A DNA stretch of 64,000 nucleotides, from NCBI RefSeq assembly GCF_020283565.1, contig NC_060060.1:67565257-67629256 (forward strand), in the 5' to 3' direction. The notes under the pieces were generated by a model that ran no database searches, was not told the origin of the DNA, and saw nothing but the letters and a program-made list of their open reading frames with translations. Source of the stretch: Trifolium pratense (taxonomy: Eukaryota; Streptophyta; Magnoliopsida; Fabales; Fabaceae). Of this stretch, positions 46,960-57,830 are shown piece after piece (position 1 is the first letter of the stretch; each line of letters starts with the position of its first letter). The position numbers were made by a program, and so were the translations under genes.

Positions 46960-48217
46960 CAATTATTGCAAGTGTGGCGTGCAGTTTTCTCTTCAACTTA
47001 TTTAGTAATGCACGCTGTTATGGGTAATGTTGAAACATCTGAAGATTTGGTAAGAATTGTGTGTTTGTTGAGGATAAGGATGTTTCTTGTGGTGAGAAAG
47101 TATTTGTCAGAGAAAGTTATGTGGTGTTCTCCCCTGCTGTGTTTAACATTTGTTGGTAATGATATTAGCGCTCCAACTGAGGTCAAAGATGACTTTGTGT
47201 TGGAACATGTCAAGAAGAGTGTTCCTGAGAAAGATGCTGCACATGATGCTACAACATCTGCAGCACGGGAAAATTTGGATAACATCGTGATACCCGAGTC
47301 TCCAGATGATGTTATTGTTCCTGACAAAGAAAAGGGTTCTGAAGCAACTACTACTGATAATGTTTTTGTTCATGATATCTATGTGATCCCTTATGTTGAT
47401 GATAGTGGTAAAACTATGTTTGTTCCTTTGAATGTTGATGAATCTGCTAAGAAAGATTCAAATGTTATTTATGTGGACAATCTCAACCTTACTAAGAGGA
47501 CTCCTGCTTCTAGTACTAGGAAGTTAAGGAGCAATGCTGGTAAAGGTGTAGTTGTTTCTAATGTTCATGTCAAGACTGCCAAGGAAAAGAAAATCTATGG
47601 TCTTAAAAGACAGTGGAGTAAGATTACTGGGCCCTCTGAGCCAAAGAAGAAGCTTTTGAGGAGCTTGCTGTGGAAAGGAGTTTAAGTGAAGTTTTTTTTT
47701 ACAATGCCAAAAGCTTGTTGATTTGATTTATGCAGCTGGATTGATGAAAACAGCAACTGGGCTCCAACTACTCATTCCAATACTGTGGCTACAGGTTTGG
47801 CTAGGTTTATATATGTTGTAGGGACCAGATCACCTTTTGCCTTTGGTTCTTATATTCTTGATGAAACTGTTCTGCATGGTAAGTCATGTACTGAGAAGAT
47901 GTCTATAGTCTTTCCTACACTGATGTGTGACATTATTCTAGCTCAATATCCTGACATTTGTACTAAGGCTGGTGTTCCTACTAAGAGAGGTTGTGATTTG
48001 TCTTTTGATTTTAGACTGTTTGAGGGTACACATGTTGCAGACTGTGCTGCATCATCTGTCAATCAATCAGTCAACTGATGTTTTGTCTAGGAAGCAAATG
48101 ATTGTTGACCTCAAGGTGTTCTCCAATGTCAATCCTGGTGTTCTAGATGATAATGCAGGCTGTGATACTGAGGTAGAGGAGGAGGAGGAGGAATCTGATG
48201 CAAGTCCTTCTATGTGA
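46960..48217 (+). pseudogene. Sirevirus 2 envelope-like ORF, broken
   Basis: It lies right after the pol stop. The open stretch to 47685 gives a low-complexity protein (EVKDDFVLEHVKKSVPEKD, VIPESPDDVIVPDKEKG) like the disordered part of envelope-like proteins. The first ATG is at about 47008. After a stop at 47683-47685 the frame resumes (47734-48078) with a globular-looking segment, VATGLARFIYVVGTRSPFAF, then SIVFPTLMCDIILAQYPDIC, similar in style to the plant transposon protein domain. A change of frame near 48060-48078 leads to an acidic end (VEEEEEESDAS) closing at 48217. No intact protein is possible. Homology to the env-like protein of Sirevirus 1 is inferred from position and character, not from an alignment. 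Confidence 0.65.
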
Positions 48218-48481
48218 CCTGCTTATGCTTTATTTGCATGTCCTTTTGGATTTTAATTTGTTGGGCTACGCCCTGATGCTCTCTGGATTGTAACATGCAT
48301 AATCCATGTCTTTGGGTCCGATACTCCAGGTTTTCTATGCCCTTATGATCTGTAATATGCACTTTATGAGTTCCTATGCTCTGATTATCTCTGAACTCTA
48401 TGTTTCTCTATGATCTGATAACTCTGTGGAAGTTCTGCTCCTACTGTGTGATACTGACTTTATTTGTCAGAATTTATGGCT

Positions 48482-49044
48482 AAAAAGGGGGAGTAATATC
48501 TGTTGTGCATAATGTGATGAAGAATGCTAATGATGTAATGAAGAATGCTATAGCATCTAGTATAGCATGTTGTTGGTTTTATGTGATATGCATGTTTTGA
48601 GGGGGAGTGAAGTTTATGCATATATTGAGGGGGAGTAGGTAGAATTTACTTTTCTACTACTTATGATATGCATGCTTATATAGGAATTTATTTTTCCTAT
48701 TATCTGTGGCGCTGCTTAAATTTTAAGGATTATTTCTCCTATCTTGAATCCACTATGTGAGAGTTTATTTCTCTTTGTCTGTACTTTGAGGCTAAGATGT
48801 GTTATGTTCCGCTGTTGCATGCCTCTGATGCTTACGTGCTAGCTATCTTTTCATCTGATGAATTTCCTACTTTCTTTCTTAGTTGTGTGCTTATGTTGAC
48901 TCGAAGGAAAGTTCAAATAGCTTAGCATCGTTCTACTTTCTTTCCTAGTTGTGTGCTTATGTTGACTCGAAGGAAAGTTTAGACTGTATCTCTCTATGCA
49001 CTGGCCTAAGGTTGTTTTAGCCAAAATTTGCCAAAGGGGGAGAT
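48482..49044 (+). promoter_or_regulatory. Cluster of polypurine tracts, Sirevirus 2
   Basis: Tracts are AAAAAGGGGGAG at 48483-48494, GAGGGGGAG at about 48599 and about 48627, and AAAGGGGGAGAT at 49033-49044 next to the 3' LTR. The region between also contains two copies of a 70-base stretch (CTACTTTCTTTC...GACTCGAAGGAAAG) at about 48868-48915 and 48931-48978. Confidence 0.8.
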
Positions 49045-50035
49045 TGTTGGTGTTTTGATTGACTACATTTTGCAAAAGCCAACCAGCCAGATGCTGAACT
49101 GAGATGCTGTAGCATTATAGTACAGCATACTTAAGCTCTGTTTTCGTGCAGAATTTTTATTTCAAATCTGAGTCAAGATTTGCTTCAATTATATATTCAG
49201 GCACGTGCGTCTAGGCAAGACGAGACTTACTCAGCAAGTTTTATTGAAGTCGGTCAAAGGAAAGTGATTTAAAACAAAAATATAATTATATTATATTTTT
49301 GGCGTTTTTTTTTGTTTGGTACAACATGAAACAAACAAATTATATTTTTGAAATTAATTTAGGGTTGGGCCGCAATTCTCACAGCTGTACAAGTCTGAAG
49401 ACCTAACATGGACATCAAGACAATTGGAGACTATAAATATGTGAAGCCTCAAGCCTTTACAACTCATGTATTCTAAACCGTGTTTTTACAAAGTGTGAAT
49501 TTTTAAGGTTTAGAGTTTGTGTCTTTTGTCAGCCTTTCTTGTGTCACTCTGATGCAAGTTTAGGACTGTGTTTTTATTGTTAATTGTAAGCTACTCCTAA
49601 GCTTTGAAGCACGGAGTTAGTGTGTGTGATTCACTCATAAGCTTTTAAGCAAGAGTGTGGTCTAGTCTCTAGGAGAGTGTCTCCATCTTGATCGTTATTA
49701 TTGACAGCAACATGGTACGTGTTGTTAGAGGGAATTTGGGACGGGGTCTCATTATCTAAGAGGTTCTTAGGTAGGATTGCACGGGTAGTGTCTAGGTGAT
49801 AAGTCAAGTACCGGGTGTTGGTCGAGGGCTTTGAACTAGAGCTATTATAGTGGATTCATTCCTGGATTGGTATCCCCCAGAGTAGGTGACGTTGCACTGA
49901 ACTAGGTTAACAATTATCTGCGTTATTTATTGTTCTGCAATTTATTTATTTATTTACTGTGTTCTGCGACTGTCTTGCTGCAACATATGCTATAGCATCC
50001 TGTGCAGCATTGTGTTCACTGCGTGCCAGATTTCA
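49045..50035 (+). repeat. 3' LTR of Sirevirus 2
   Basis: 991 bp, with the same ends as the 5' LTR and only three visible differences. It is followed by ATATG and then the rest of exon 7 of the RPA-like gene. Confidence 0.95.
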
Positions 50036-50531
50036 ATATGAATAAGTTGTTGGGAAAACATTGCCATGAACTGGTTGCTTTATCCAAGGTTTTGTCTCTA
50101 AGATATCTATATATGGTTTTGTAACTTTTAGTTTTGTACAGAACAGTCATTTAGTTGGGAATTTTTAATATTTAATTTTTTAATTATTTTGGTTACAGGC
50201 TAAAAATGCCGGTTATTATCCTCCTGAATTAGAATTGCTTAAAGGGATACAATTGTTGTTCAAGGTAGAGAAAAATTCTGGTCGGGATGTTCTGTTTATA
50301 GGTTCATTTAGAGTTAAGCGGATCTGCAATGATGTTTCTGTTATGAAAGCATTTGATTCCGTGAGTTACTTTTGTTGTTTTTAATATCAGGTATTTGCTA
50401 TGCATTAAAATATTTTAATTGAGTTATGTTTGAATTTTATGTATTCTATGTAGGTTTTGGGTAGTGGTGATTCTTCTTCTTATTATGGTTTGTTTGTTAA
50501 AGAAGAGTTTACCCTCTTTCGAATCATCTAG

Positions 50532-52300
50532 ATAATAAATTGTTGTATGTATTTTGTTTATATTTGTGTATTTTTTTATTTTGATTTTTGTTATTGTAAT
50601 ATTAATAATAATTGTCATTAATTTTGGTTTTGTTTTGAAGGTTTTCAATCAGGATTCAATGTCTCAAGTTGTTGATTTAGGCCATAATTCTTCAAAGATC
50701 AACAAACTTTCAGAAAATTCAGTTGTTGCTGCCTATATTTCTTTTTGCCAGTCCTATAGTTTAAATAATTGTATTGTTTAGTTGTTTTATTGCTACGTTG
50801 TAATATAAGGATTTTCTATGAATTTGATATTTTTGTTAATTTGTTTTTTTATGTTTAACATTGTTTATCTATTATGGTTATTTTAATTCTTTTAGTTGAG
50901 TTCTATCACAATAAGTTGGTAGTTCTATAAAATATATTTGTTTTTTGGTTATTGTACATAAGCGTGTATTTTTTCATAATAATTATTTTATGTTGCCTAT
51001 TTTTGTCCATCCAAATACGTATGAATCTTTGACTATTTTTATTACTTAAATGTAAATATGTGTATTTTTGTCATAACAATTATTTGCCTTGAAAGCACTT
51101 TTGTGCTCTGTATGGGGTAGACGTGGCCATCTTAGAATTGAGGGTTTCTCACAAACTCTCTACAATCAAAGTTGAATTTGAAAAATTTTCATAGGGAGTG
51201 TCCCACTTTGGACGTGGCCCCCACTCCCTAGGTACGTTGAGGCCTTCCACGTATCCTTCTAAGCATTATTATATTTCTCACAAACTCTCCACAATGAAAG
51301 TTGGATTTCAAAGTATTTTTATCATCCTTCTAAGCATTATTATATTTCTCACAAACTCTCCACAATGAAAGTTGGATTTCAAAGTATTTTTATCAGGAGT
51401 GTCCCATTTTGGACATGGCCCTACGCCCTAGGTAGTCCCTATTTAGTTTTTTAATTTTCGTTTATTTTGTCCCTTTGTAGACATTTTTGTTTTACATGCT
51501 TATGTATCAATTGTCAGCTCATATTCTGTTGATGTGTTTCTAAAGGTGGAGTATTAATGAGGAAAAAACAAATTCATTAAATTTTTTTAAGTTTTGCACA
51601 TAATTGTATTTTTTCAAATTTTTCTTAGACGTTCCTGCCCCATAAAAACGAAACATGGAGGGCAAGTAGAAGGACAATTTGGTCTAATTAGAACAAGTTT
51701 TCAAAGTTATATATTTCTTCTCTTCGGTCATCTTCCTTCATCATTAAATAGTCATCCCATGTCTAATCTTCATTTTCCTTTTTGTTTGTTTGCATTGATT
51801 TATTTAATTCTTTAATCCCTTACTCGCTTGACATTCTAATAGAAGATAGAACATGAGTTTAAAAAAAGTGAAAGCTTTCACAATTACCAGTTGTAGAAGT
51901 ACATACTAGAGCGCTTTATGTTTCATTGTGGTTTAATAAATTATATGACTTAAGTTATGCTATTGTGTTGATACACTTATAATACCAAATAGCTAATCCA
52001 ACAAAGACAAATTCAATAACTATTTGGTTTTATTAGAACAACTTTTCCACATTATATATCAATTATTTTCTATCTACAATCATTCTTTTTAGTATAGTCA
52101 CTATTTTGACATAATTCTTTTGTGTATATCGTAAATAAATATATCTCTTTTGAACATAATTCTTTTAGTAGATCTGCCTAATTTCCAAGTGTTGGGTATG
52201 TGCCCAACATAGACTTTCTCTATGTACCCATTGAAATATTGTGTGGTTCTTGTGTTGGATCTGCTCATATCCTTTTTAATTCAGTTTGTAAAAAACAAAA
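50532..52300. other. Intergenic downstream of second RPA-like gene
   Basis: AT-rich, no firm gene. The first 250 bases include the possible alternative last exon at 50641-50781 (after TTGAAG, stop TAG). A dispersed-repeat segment with GTGTCCCACTTTGGACGTGGCCCC lies at 51205-51235 and in altered form at 51398-51425, and a 71-bp tandem duplication between them. The rest shows nothing I can name. Confidence 0.5.
51253..51394. repeat. Tandem duplication, two 71-bp units
   Basis: Unit 1 is 51253-51323, unit 2 is 51324-51394; both start ATCCTTCTAAGCATTATTAT and contain CTCACAAACTCTCCACAATG. They look identical by eye, so the duplication is recent. Confidence 0.9.
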
Positions 52301-53505
52301 GGGTAAATAGGGTTTTACCCCCTGCAAAATAGGAGAATTTTGCATTACCCCCCTGTAAAATAAAAAGTTGTGATTCCCTCCTCGTAATATTAAGATTCTT
52401 TGTTTTACCCCCCTGAATTGACAACATGGATTTGGAATCTTAATTTTGCTGACATGGAAACCATACGTGGCTTTTTTTTTTACACATGGCTTTTTTTACT
52501 GTTTTTATTTATTTAATTTTTATTTTGCCACATATTGAGCTATGTCATTTAAAAAAAATAAAAAATAAAAAACAAAAAAGGGGAAAAACAAACAGCAAGA
52601 AACATCAACAATCTTCACCACTCTCATGGGAAGAACAAACAACAACAACCCATTCTTTCATTCAATTAAAAAAAAAAAAAATCAAAACAACAACAACAAA
52701 CTTCATCTTCAATCTTAAATTTCATCTCATCAATTCAATCTCAAACCCATAAATCCAAAACCATAAAAAACTCATAAGTTTCTCAAAACATAAAATCTCA
52801 CGGTTCATTCTCCACCACCAGCCACCACCACTGTCGTCGTCCATCTCTCTTTCCCACCAATTGCATCTCTCTTCCTTGCAGCATCACTCTCACTAATTTT
52901 CGCCGATTTTCAGATCTGAATTTTGTTGTTTGTTGATTTTCCAAAAAATTAAAATTAAATCAGAATTAATGATGTTTGGAGAACATGTGTTGTTGTTATT
53001 TTTCTTGAACTTGTAATTGCTAACCCAACTCATATCCTTCACCAAGATCAAAGGAATGAACACGTGAGAGGTAGAGACCAGGAAGGAGATGGATGAAGGA
53101 GTTGATTATGTTAGGGTTGTTGTTGGTGGTGGTGGTTATGGAGGAGGTGGAGGAAGAGTTTGAATTGGAGGAACTGTGGAGATGATGAATTTTTTTTTTT
53201 TTTTCGATTTAGGGATTTGAGATGAAAGTTGCTTCCTGAGATTTGATATGAAAGTTGTTTTTTGGAAAAAAAAAATTGTGGGATTTGAGATGAAGATTTT
53301 TTTTATTTTAAATAACAATGATTTGGAATAATTATAATAATAAAAATAAATAAAAATTCTAAGAAAATCCACATATGCATGCCACATCATAAAAAAAAAA
53401 GATTCCATGTCTAGTTGGCGAATTAGGGTGGTAATTGAATGAATCTTTATATTACAGGAGGTAATCACAATTTTTTTTTTACAGGAGGTAAAACCCTATT
53501 TACCC
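52301..53505. mobile_element. Mutator-like MITE, 1.2 kb, related to 29119-29953
   Basis: The ends are GGGTAAATAGGGTTTTACC and its exact inverse. The flanks AAAACAAAA (52292-52300) and AAAAAAAAA (53506-53514) would be a 9-base duplication with one change. The arms carry CCCCCCTG modules as in the 29119 element but have diverged. The interior (about 52800-53160) is GC-richer, with CCACCACCAGCCACCACC and GGTGGTGGTGG stretches, perhaps a captured host fragment. No transposase. Confidence 0.75.
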
Positions 53506-53570
53506 AAAAAAAAAAAGACAAACAAGAGTATAGGTACTGTTGGAATTATCAGCTACATAAGGAAGGATTT

Positions 53571-53608
53571 TTACAAGCACCGTGCAATCGCACGGGTACT
53601 GACACTAG
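53571..53608 (+). mobile_element. Helitron 3' terminus
   Basis: A hairpin with stem CCGTGC (53580-53585), loop AATC and stem GCACGG (53590-53595) is followed nine bases later by CTAG (53605-53608) and then T. A GC-rich hairpin shortly before CTRR, with insertion before a T, is the diagnostic Helitron 3' end. The orientation is the same as the RepHel gene at 9200-14620. The matching 5' end (TC after an A) was not found, so the element length is unknown: it may be short, or it may reach back to the RepHel gene and beyond. Confidence 0.8.
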
Positions 53609-53797
53609 TATAGTACAACCTAAATCTATGTTGATTGACGATTTGATTCATCAAACAAACGGAGAGAACACTATGTTTCTCAATACACTTGAAGTTGAAC
53701 ATTGCAGCTTTTGTGATTATGTTTGATTTCCCATATTAAATTCATGGGAGCCTCAAATTCAAATGTATTTATTTGTTTGACAAAAAATGGTAGATAA

Positions 53798-55789
53798 TGA
53801 AGTAGCAAAGTTTTTCATAAGAAAGGGGGATTGAATTGTGAACCTATTAAAATTTACCTTTTAAAAATATAACTCAACAGAAAACGTTAGAATGATCTCA
53901 GAAGGATCTGGTTAGCAGTAAAGCAAATTCAAAGTGAATTGTGTGCTTAGTATTTGCTCAAAATAAAAGATAAGGGAAGAGAGAATCAACACACAACAAT
54001 TATACTGGTTCACCCCCCTAATAGTATGGGTTACGTCCAGTCCCTCACGCTCCGTGAGTATCCACTATAATCTTGAGATACTAGTAATCTCAAATTACAA
54101 ACCTCCTTGATATAAACCAAGATCAATAACCTTAAGCTCTACAAGCTTAATATCTACCTCAATCCTACAAACTAAGGTGTCACTCAATCAATAGTTACGT
54201 ATTGACTTGAGCCAATCTTTTTACAATGAATTGTTCGGATCGCAAGCTTTCAAATGAAGAGAAAATCAAGTTGAGAAGCTAATAGAAGAATACACTCAGT
54301 TCACTCAATGATATACTGATCCAAGTATGTGATGTTAGATATATTGATCCACTATAATCTTGAGATACTAGTAATCTCAAATTACAAACCTCCTTGATCT
54401 AAACCAAGATCAATAACCTTAAGCCCTACAAGCTTAATATCTACCTCAGTCCTACAAACTAAGGTGTCACTCAATCAATAGTTACGTATTGACTTGAGCC
54501 AATCTTTTTACAATGAATTGTTCGGATCGCAAGCTTTCAAATGAAGGGAAAATCAAGTTGAGAAGCTCATAGAAGAATACACTCAGTTCACTCAATGATA
54601 TGCTGATCCAAGTATGTGATGTTAAATAGCTGGAGTGAGAGTGGAAGAGTTTAATGACTTGGTCGAAAAAGACAAGTGTAGATGTTGAAATTTGTAGTTA
54701 AAACTCTTGAATCTTCAAAGCACCCAAGTGTGCTATTTATAGATGTCGTTTGTCCTTTGTTTCGTGGTCTCCAAGCAGGTTGGAGTGTTGCCAAAGACTA
54801 GCCGTTAGTCTTTTAAAACTCGGATCAAATATTATTCAAATAATATTTGATGAGAGAGAAGATGCTTCTTGAGAATGTTCTTAGAATGATGATGTCATGA
54901 GGAGCGTGAATTGAGCATCTTCTGGGCTGTATGAACTTGTTCTCCAAGAACAAGCACTGTTGAAGCCTTGGAGGATCAATTACAACAGCTGGATACAGCT
55001 GGAGAGAATCTTTCAAACATGAGCAGGAAATCTGCTTGATTCTGGAACGTTCTTAGATCGTTCTCTCAGAGTATTTTCTGATTCTTGGCCTAGATCAATT
55101 AGAGAGGTATTCTTTGCTTGTTTTGATTTCGTGGGCCTCAAGATATTCATGATGATCATATGATGATAGCTGGTCTTCTTATCCTTTTACTATTCATGTG
55201 TACTTGTAAAAGTACAAATATCTTTTCTATTGTAGATCAAGGACATAGTAGTTTATTCTTTACGAAGTCCTTTGAGAAGTATCACTTCAAACTTGTTGTC
55301 TCCTTTTCATTGGTCCATAAATGTCTTCAAATAATCTCTGAATATAACATGTGAGCTTGAGAAGTAAATTGTCAAAGACATGTTCATGTTTATTCCTTAA
55401 ACATGACCAAATAGGAATATTTCTTTTGCTATCATTTAATCCTTGCCTTAAATGACTTATATCCTGTAGAGATTCTATTCAATGAAGTCCTTTGCAAAAG
55501 TGCTTATTTGTCTCTTGTTCAGATGATATCAATTAAATGCTTATTGTTGATGTATAGCTTTGCATGTGAGAAAAAGTGCAGACTGAAGAATGTTCTCTGA
55601 TCATTCTCATAAACTTGCAGTTTTCAATCAATTTAAGTGTAAGGTCTATATTAATGAATGAGCTTTTGTTCCTGTCTATATTAATCACTCAAGAGTACTT
55701 GTTAGATCACAAAAAGATCAAAATTCACTTAAAATATAATTAAGATGTTTGTTATCTTTAAAACATCAAATTAGGATTTTGCCTCAACA
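53798..55789 (-). mobile_element. Solo LTR, about 2.0 kb, minus orientation
   Basis: The 5-bp duplication GATAA flanks it at 53793-53797 and 55790-55794. On the plus strand it runs TGAAGTAGC to CCTCAACA. Read on the minus strand it starts TGTTGAGGCAAAATCC and has a TATAAATAG box at 54733-54741 (inverse), which sets the orientation. No internal coding region or second LTR is present, so it is the remnant left by recombination between two LTRs. Large LTRs of this kind fit Sirevirus/Maximus-like copia elements, but the family is a guess. Confidence 0.8.
54061..54628. repeat. 287-bp tandem duplication inside the solo LTR
   Basis: TCCACTATAATCTTGAGATA starts at 54061 and again at 54348; the copies run on in parallel (shared CAATCTTTTTACAATGAATT, GATCGCAAGCTTTCAAATGA) to about 54628, with a few substitutions. 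It lies downstream of the TATA box in element orientation, so in the transcribed part of the LTR. Confidence 0.88.
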
Positions 55790-55794
55790 GATAA

Positions 55795-56971
55795 TTGATA
55801 TTTTTTTTATAAGCTAAGAACATTTAGGCATAAAGAAGTGAATAGACATCGAACTAAGTTGGTACATTTAAACGATCTCATTCTATACATAAATCATAAT
55901 AATATAAATATAAATAAAATATGTACATATGGACTACACCTTACTCCCAAAAGAAACTAAAATAAACGTAGTAAAAATAACCATCCATACAAAGGAAATC
56001 GTAAAGTGCTCTAGCTATCGGTTTGTTAAACCCCCTCTCATTCATAGGTATTTGTGAGTGTAACATATATAGTAGAACGAGAGTTATATGACTGTCTTCC
56101 GCTCTTAACCAATTGTTTGTTCGTCTTCCTTTGACTTTTATTAATATCACGAGTGAAAGACTTCTCACCTTTTTCTATATTAGCTCAAGCTTGTTTAATA
56201 AATTGAGAGTTATATGACTGCCCTCCGAGAATATCACAACCTTTTGCTGGATAATTGATAAATTAATTAATTTGAATTCTTTAAAATGAGTAAAGTGTAA
56301 AGTGAGAAAATTAATGATTGTGATCGTAATAACTCCATGATTTGTTATGATATTACTTACTTTGATTTATTCATTAATAGTTGATATTGTTTTCTTTACA
56401 CTATAAAGTAAATCACACACTTTAAAGGAGCCAAATCCAACTAATCTATAATAAATAAGTTATAACAAATAAATTAACTAACTGGTTCAATTTGTAAGTT
56501 ACAGTTTAATTAACTTATAAATATCATGTTTAATTGATATTTAGTGTTTTTCAAGTAGGATGAGAATGATACAATTGAGAAAAATGATAAAGTTGTAAGT
56601 TATAACTATAATTGAATTGGTTTATAAAAAATAAAGCTAGTATTCCTGGTGGGAACGATTCTTGCACAAATTTTAGTTATCTTATGGTTGAACTCTACTT
56701 GATCAGAGCCACTTCTCTTAGAAATCATAAGATTAATGCCAAAAAAAAAACTAATACAGATAAGTTACAAACTTCGGTAAAAAAATATTGAACTAGGTTT
56801 TTTTTTATATATATAAATTTATAAGCAATATAAGTTTAAAATCTAACATTACCGCAACCTTAGTTTAGATTTCTAGATTTTGTAGGGGAAATAAAATCAA
56901 TTTTCAAATTTATCAAACGTTGTGTTTTTTTTTATAAGCAAAGAAAATTTATCAAGAATGGTACAAGGCGT
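55795..56971. other. Intergenic, no gene seen
   Basis: AT-rich. Part of it (about 55850-56165) reads on the minus strand as a 75-codon frame with no recognisable motif. GAGAGTTATATGACTG occurs twice (about 56080 and 56206), suggesting a decayed repeat. Confidence 0.4.
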
Positions 56972-57632
56972 TAGGGTTGTCACTTGTCAATTTGCATCCG
57001 GTAGAGCGGATTCCTGTGGGGATTGCTCCGTTCGGAGCTCCGAAAACAATGATTTTATCCCCGTGGGGATGGGGATGGAGGCAACCCCCCCCCCAGGCAC
57101 TTTGGGGCGGGGATCGGGGATGAAGCATTTGTCCCCGCGAATTCCCCGAATCCGTCCATATACACTATATATTATTATTAGTATGATTATTAGTAGCCAA
57201 ATATTTTTGCAATGTTTTTAGTATGATTTATTAGTCCATTCCCCGAACTGCCATACTTTGCTATGAAATATTTTGGATGTTAGGTTTTGTATGATTATTA
57301 GTAGCCAAATGTTTTTACAATGTTTTTTTTGGTTGTGAATGCATTATGTGTTGTTTTTATTATTTAAAAAAGAAAGATGCAAAATAATTGTTTTTTTAAA
57401 TAAGACAGAAAAAATAACGTCATCCTACTGTCATAATTTGACCAAAAAATATAGAAATTTTGTTAATATTTGATATCCGTGGATCTCCACGGGAACCGTG
57501 GGGATCTGTGGGGATGGGGACAAATATTCCCCCGTGAGGACGGGGATGGAGGCAAAATCTCCCCCGCATGTGCTTTTGGGCGAGGAACGGGAAAGCTTTC
57601 CCCGGACATTCCCTGCCCCGTTGACATCTCTA
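56972..57632. mobile_element. hAT-type MITE with GC-rich ends, 661 bp
   Basis: An exact 8-bp duplication, CAAGGCGT, lies at 56964-56971 and 57633-57640. The ends are TAGGGTTGTCA and, inverted, TAGAGATGTCA. Both subterminal regions are rich in GGGGATGGGG and CCCCG motifs, a sharp contrast to the AT-rich centre. It has no coding capacity; frames in the G-rich ends are chance. It is nearly the same length as the hAT MITE at 31369 but different in sequence. Confidence 0.88.
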
Positions 57633-57830
57633 CAAGGCGTACTCGAACGGTCGAACCCTTACAAAAACAAGAGAAATTAAGGCCCAATATCAGAGCATAT
57701 ACACCTTGTGTTTAGTTTCACTGCAACATACATACAAGTAATTATTAGTGAACATGAGAGGATCCATTTTCAAATACTAAATACTTGAAATACTTTTGAG
57801 TGCTTTTACTAGTTATTACCTTATTTACTT

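Larger units (their letters stand above)
38103..50035 (+). mobile_element. Sirevirus 2: Ty1-copia element, RT deleted, with nested CACTA
   Basis: Full-length element of 11,933 bp including a 3.8-kb nested CACTA. Target duplication ATATG at 38098-38102 and 50036-50040. Two 991-bp LTRs differ at three bases I can see (CATACTG/CATACTT, AACTTGG/AACATGG, AACTGGG/AACTAGG). The order is LTR, primer site, gag-PR-IN, deleted RT, RNase H, envelope-like remnant, several polypurine tracts, LTR. Gag and pol share one frame here, unlike Sirevirus 1. Lacking the RT core it cannot copy itself, and either lost RT after insertion or moved with help from another element. Confidence 0.94.
36509..50531 (+). pseudogene. 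RPA70-like gene split by Sirevirus 2
   Basis: Exons 36509-36658, 36750-37017, 37108-37204, 37295-37416, 37502-37583, 37656-37943, 38033-38102 continuing at 50041-50088, 50199-50360 and 50454-50531 sum to 1,365 bases, 455 codons with the stop, all in frame. Replication protein A binds single-stranded DNA in replication and repair. Exon 1 has the DBD-A OB opening (WRFKVRILRLWNL, NSIEMVLIDEKGDKIHA across the junction); exons 3-5 are like DBD-B. Exon 6 has a zinc ribbon, PGCSCARI then YCKPC, as in DBD-C, followed by FRVKLKVCDGSGQAIF. At about 454 residues it is shorter than canonical plant RPA70 and lacks an obvious N-terminal protein-interaction domain, as is usual for RPA-like genes carried by Helitrons. 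Sirevirus 2 sits in exon 7. A possible alternative last exon with an open frame is at 50641-50781. Confidence 0.8.

Noticed and set aside
53136..53468. 110-codon minus-strand frame
   Set aside because: It is made of the arm and poly-A/T parts of the Mutator-like MITE at 52301-53505.
57463..57715. Overlapping frames on both strands in G/C-rich sequence
   Set aside because: They fall in the GC-rich end of the hAT MITE at 56972-57632; openness follows from the repeated GGGGAT motif.
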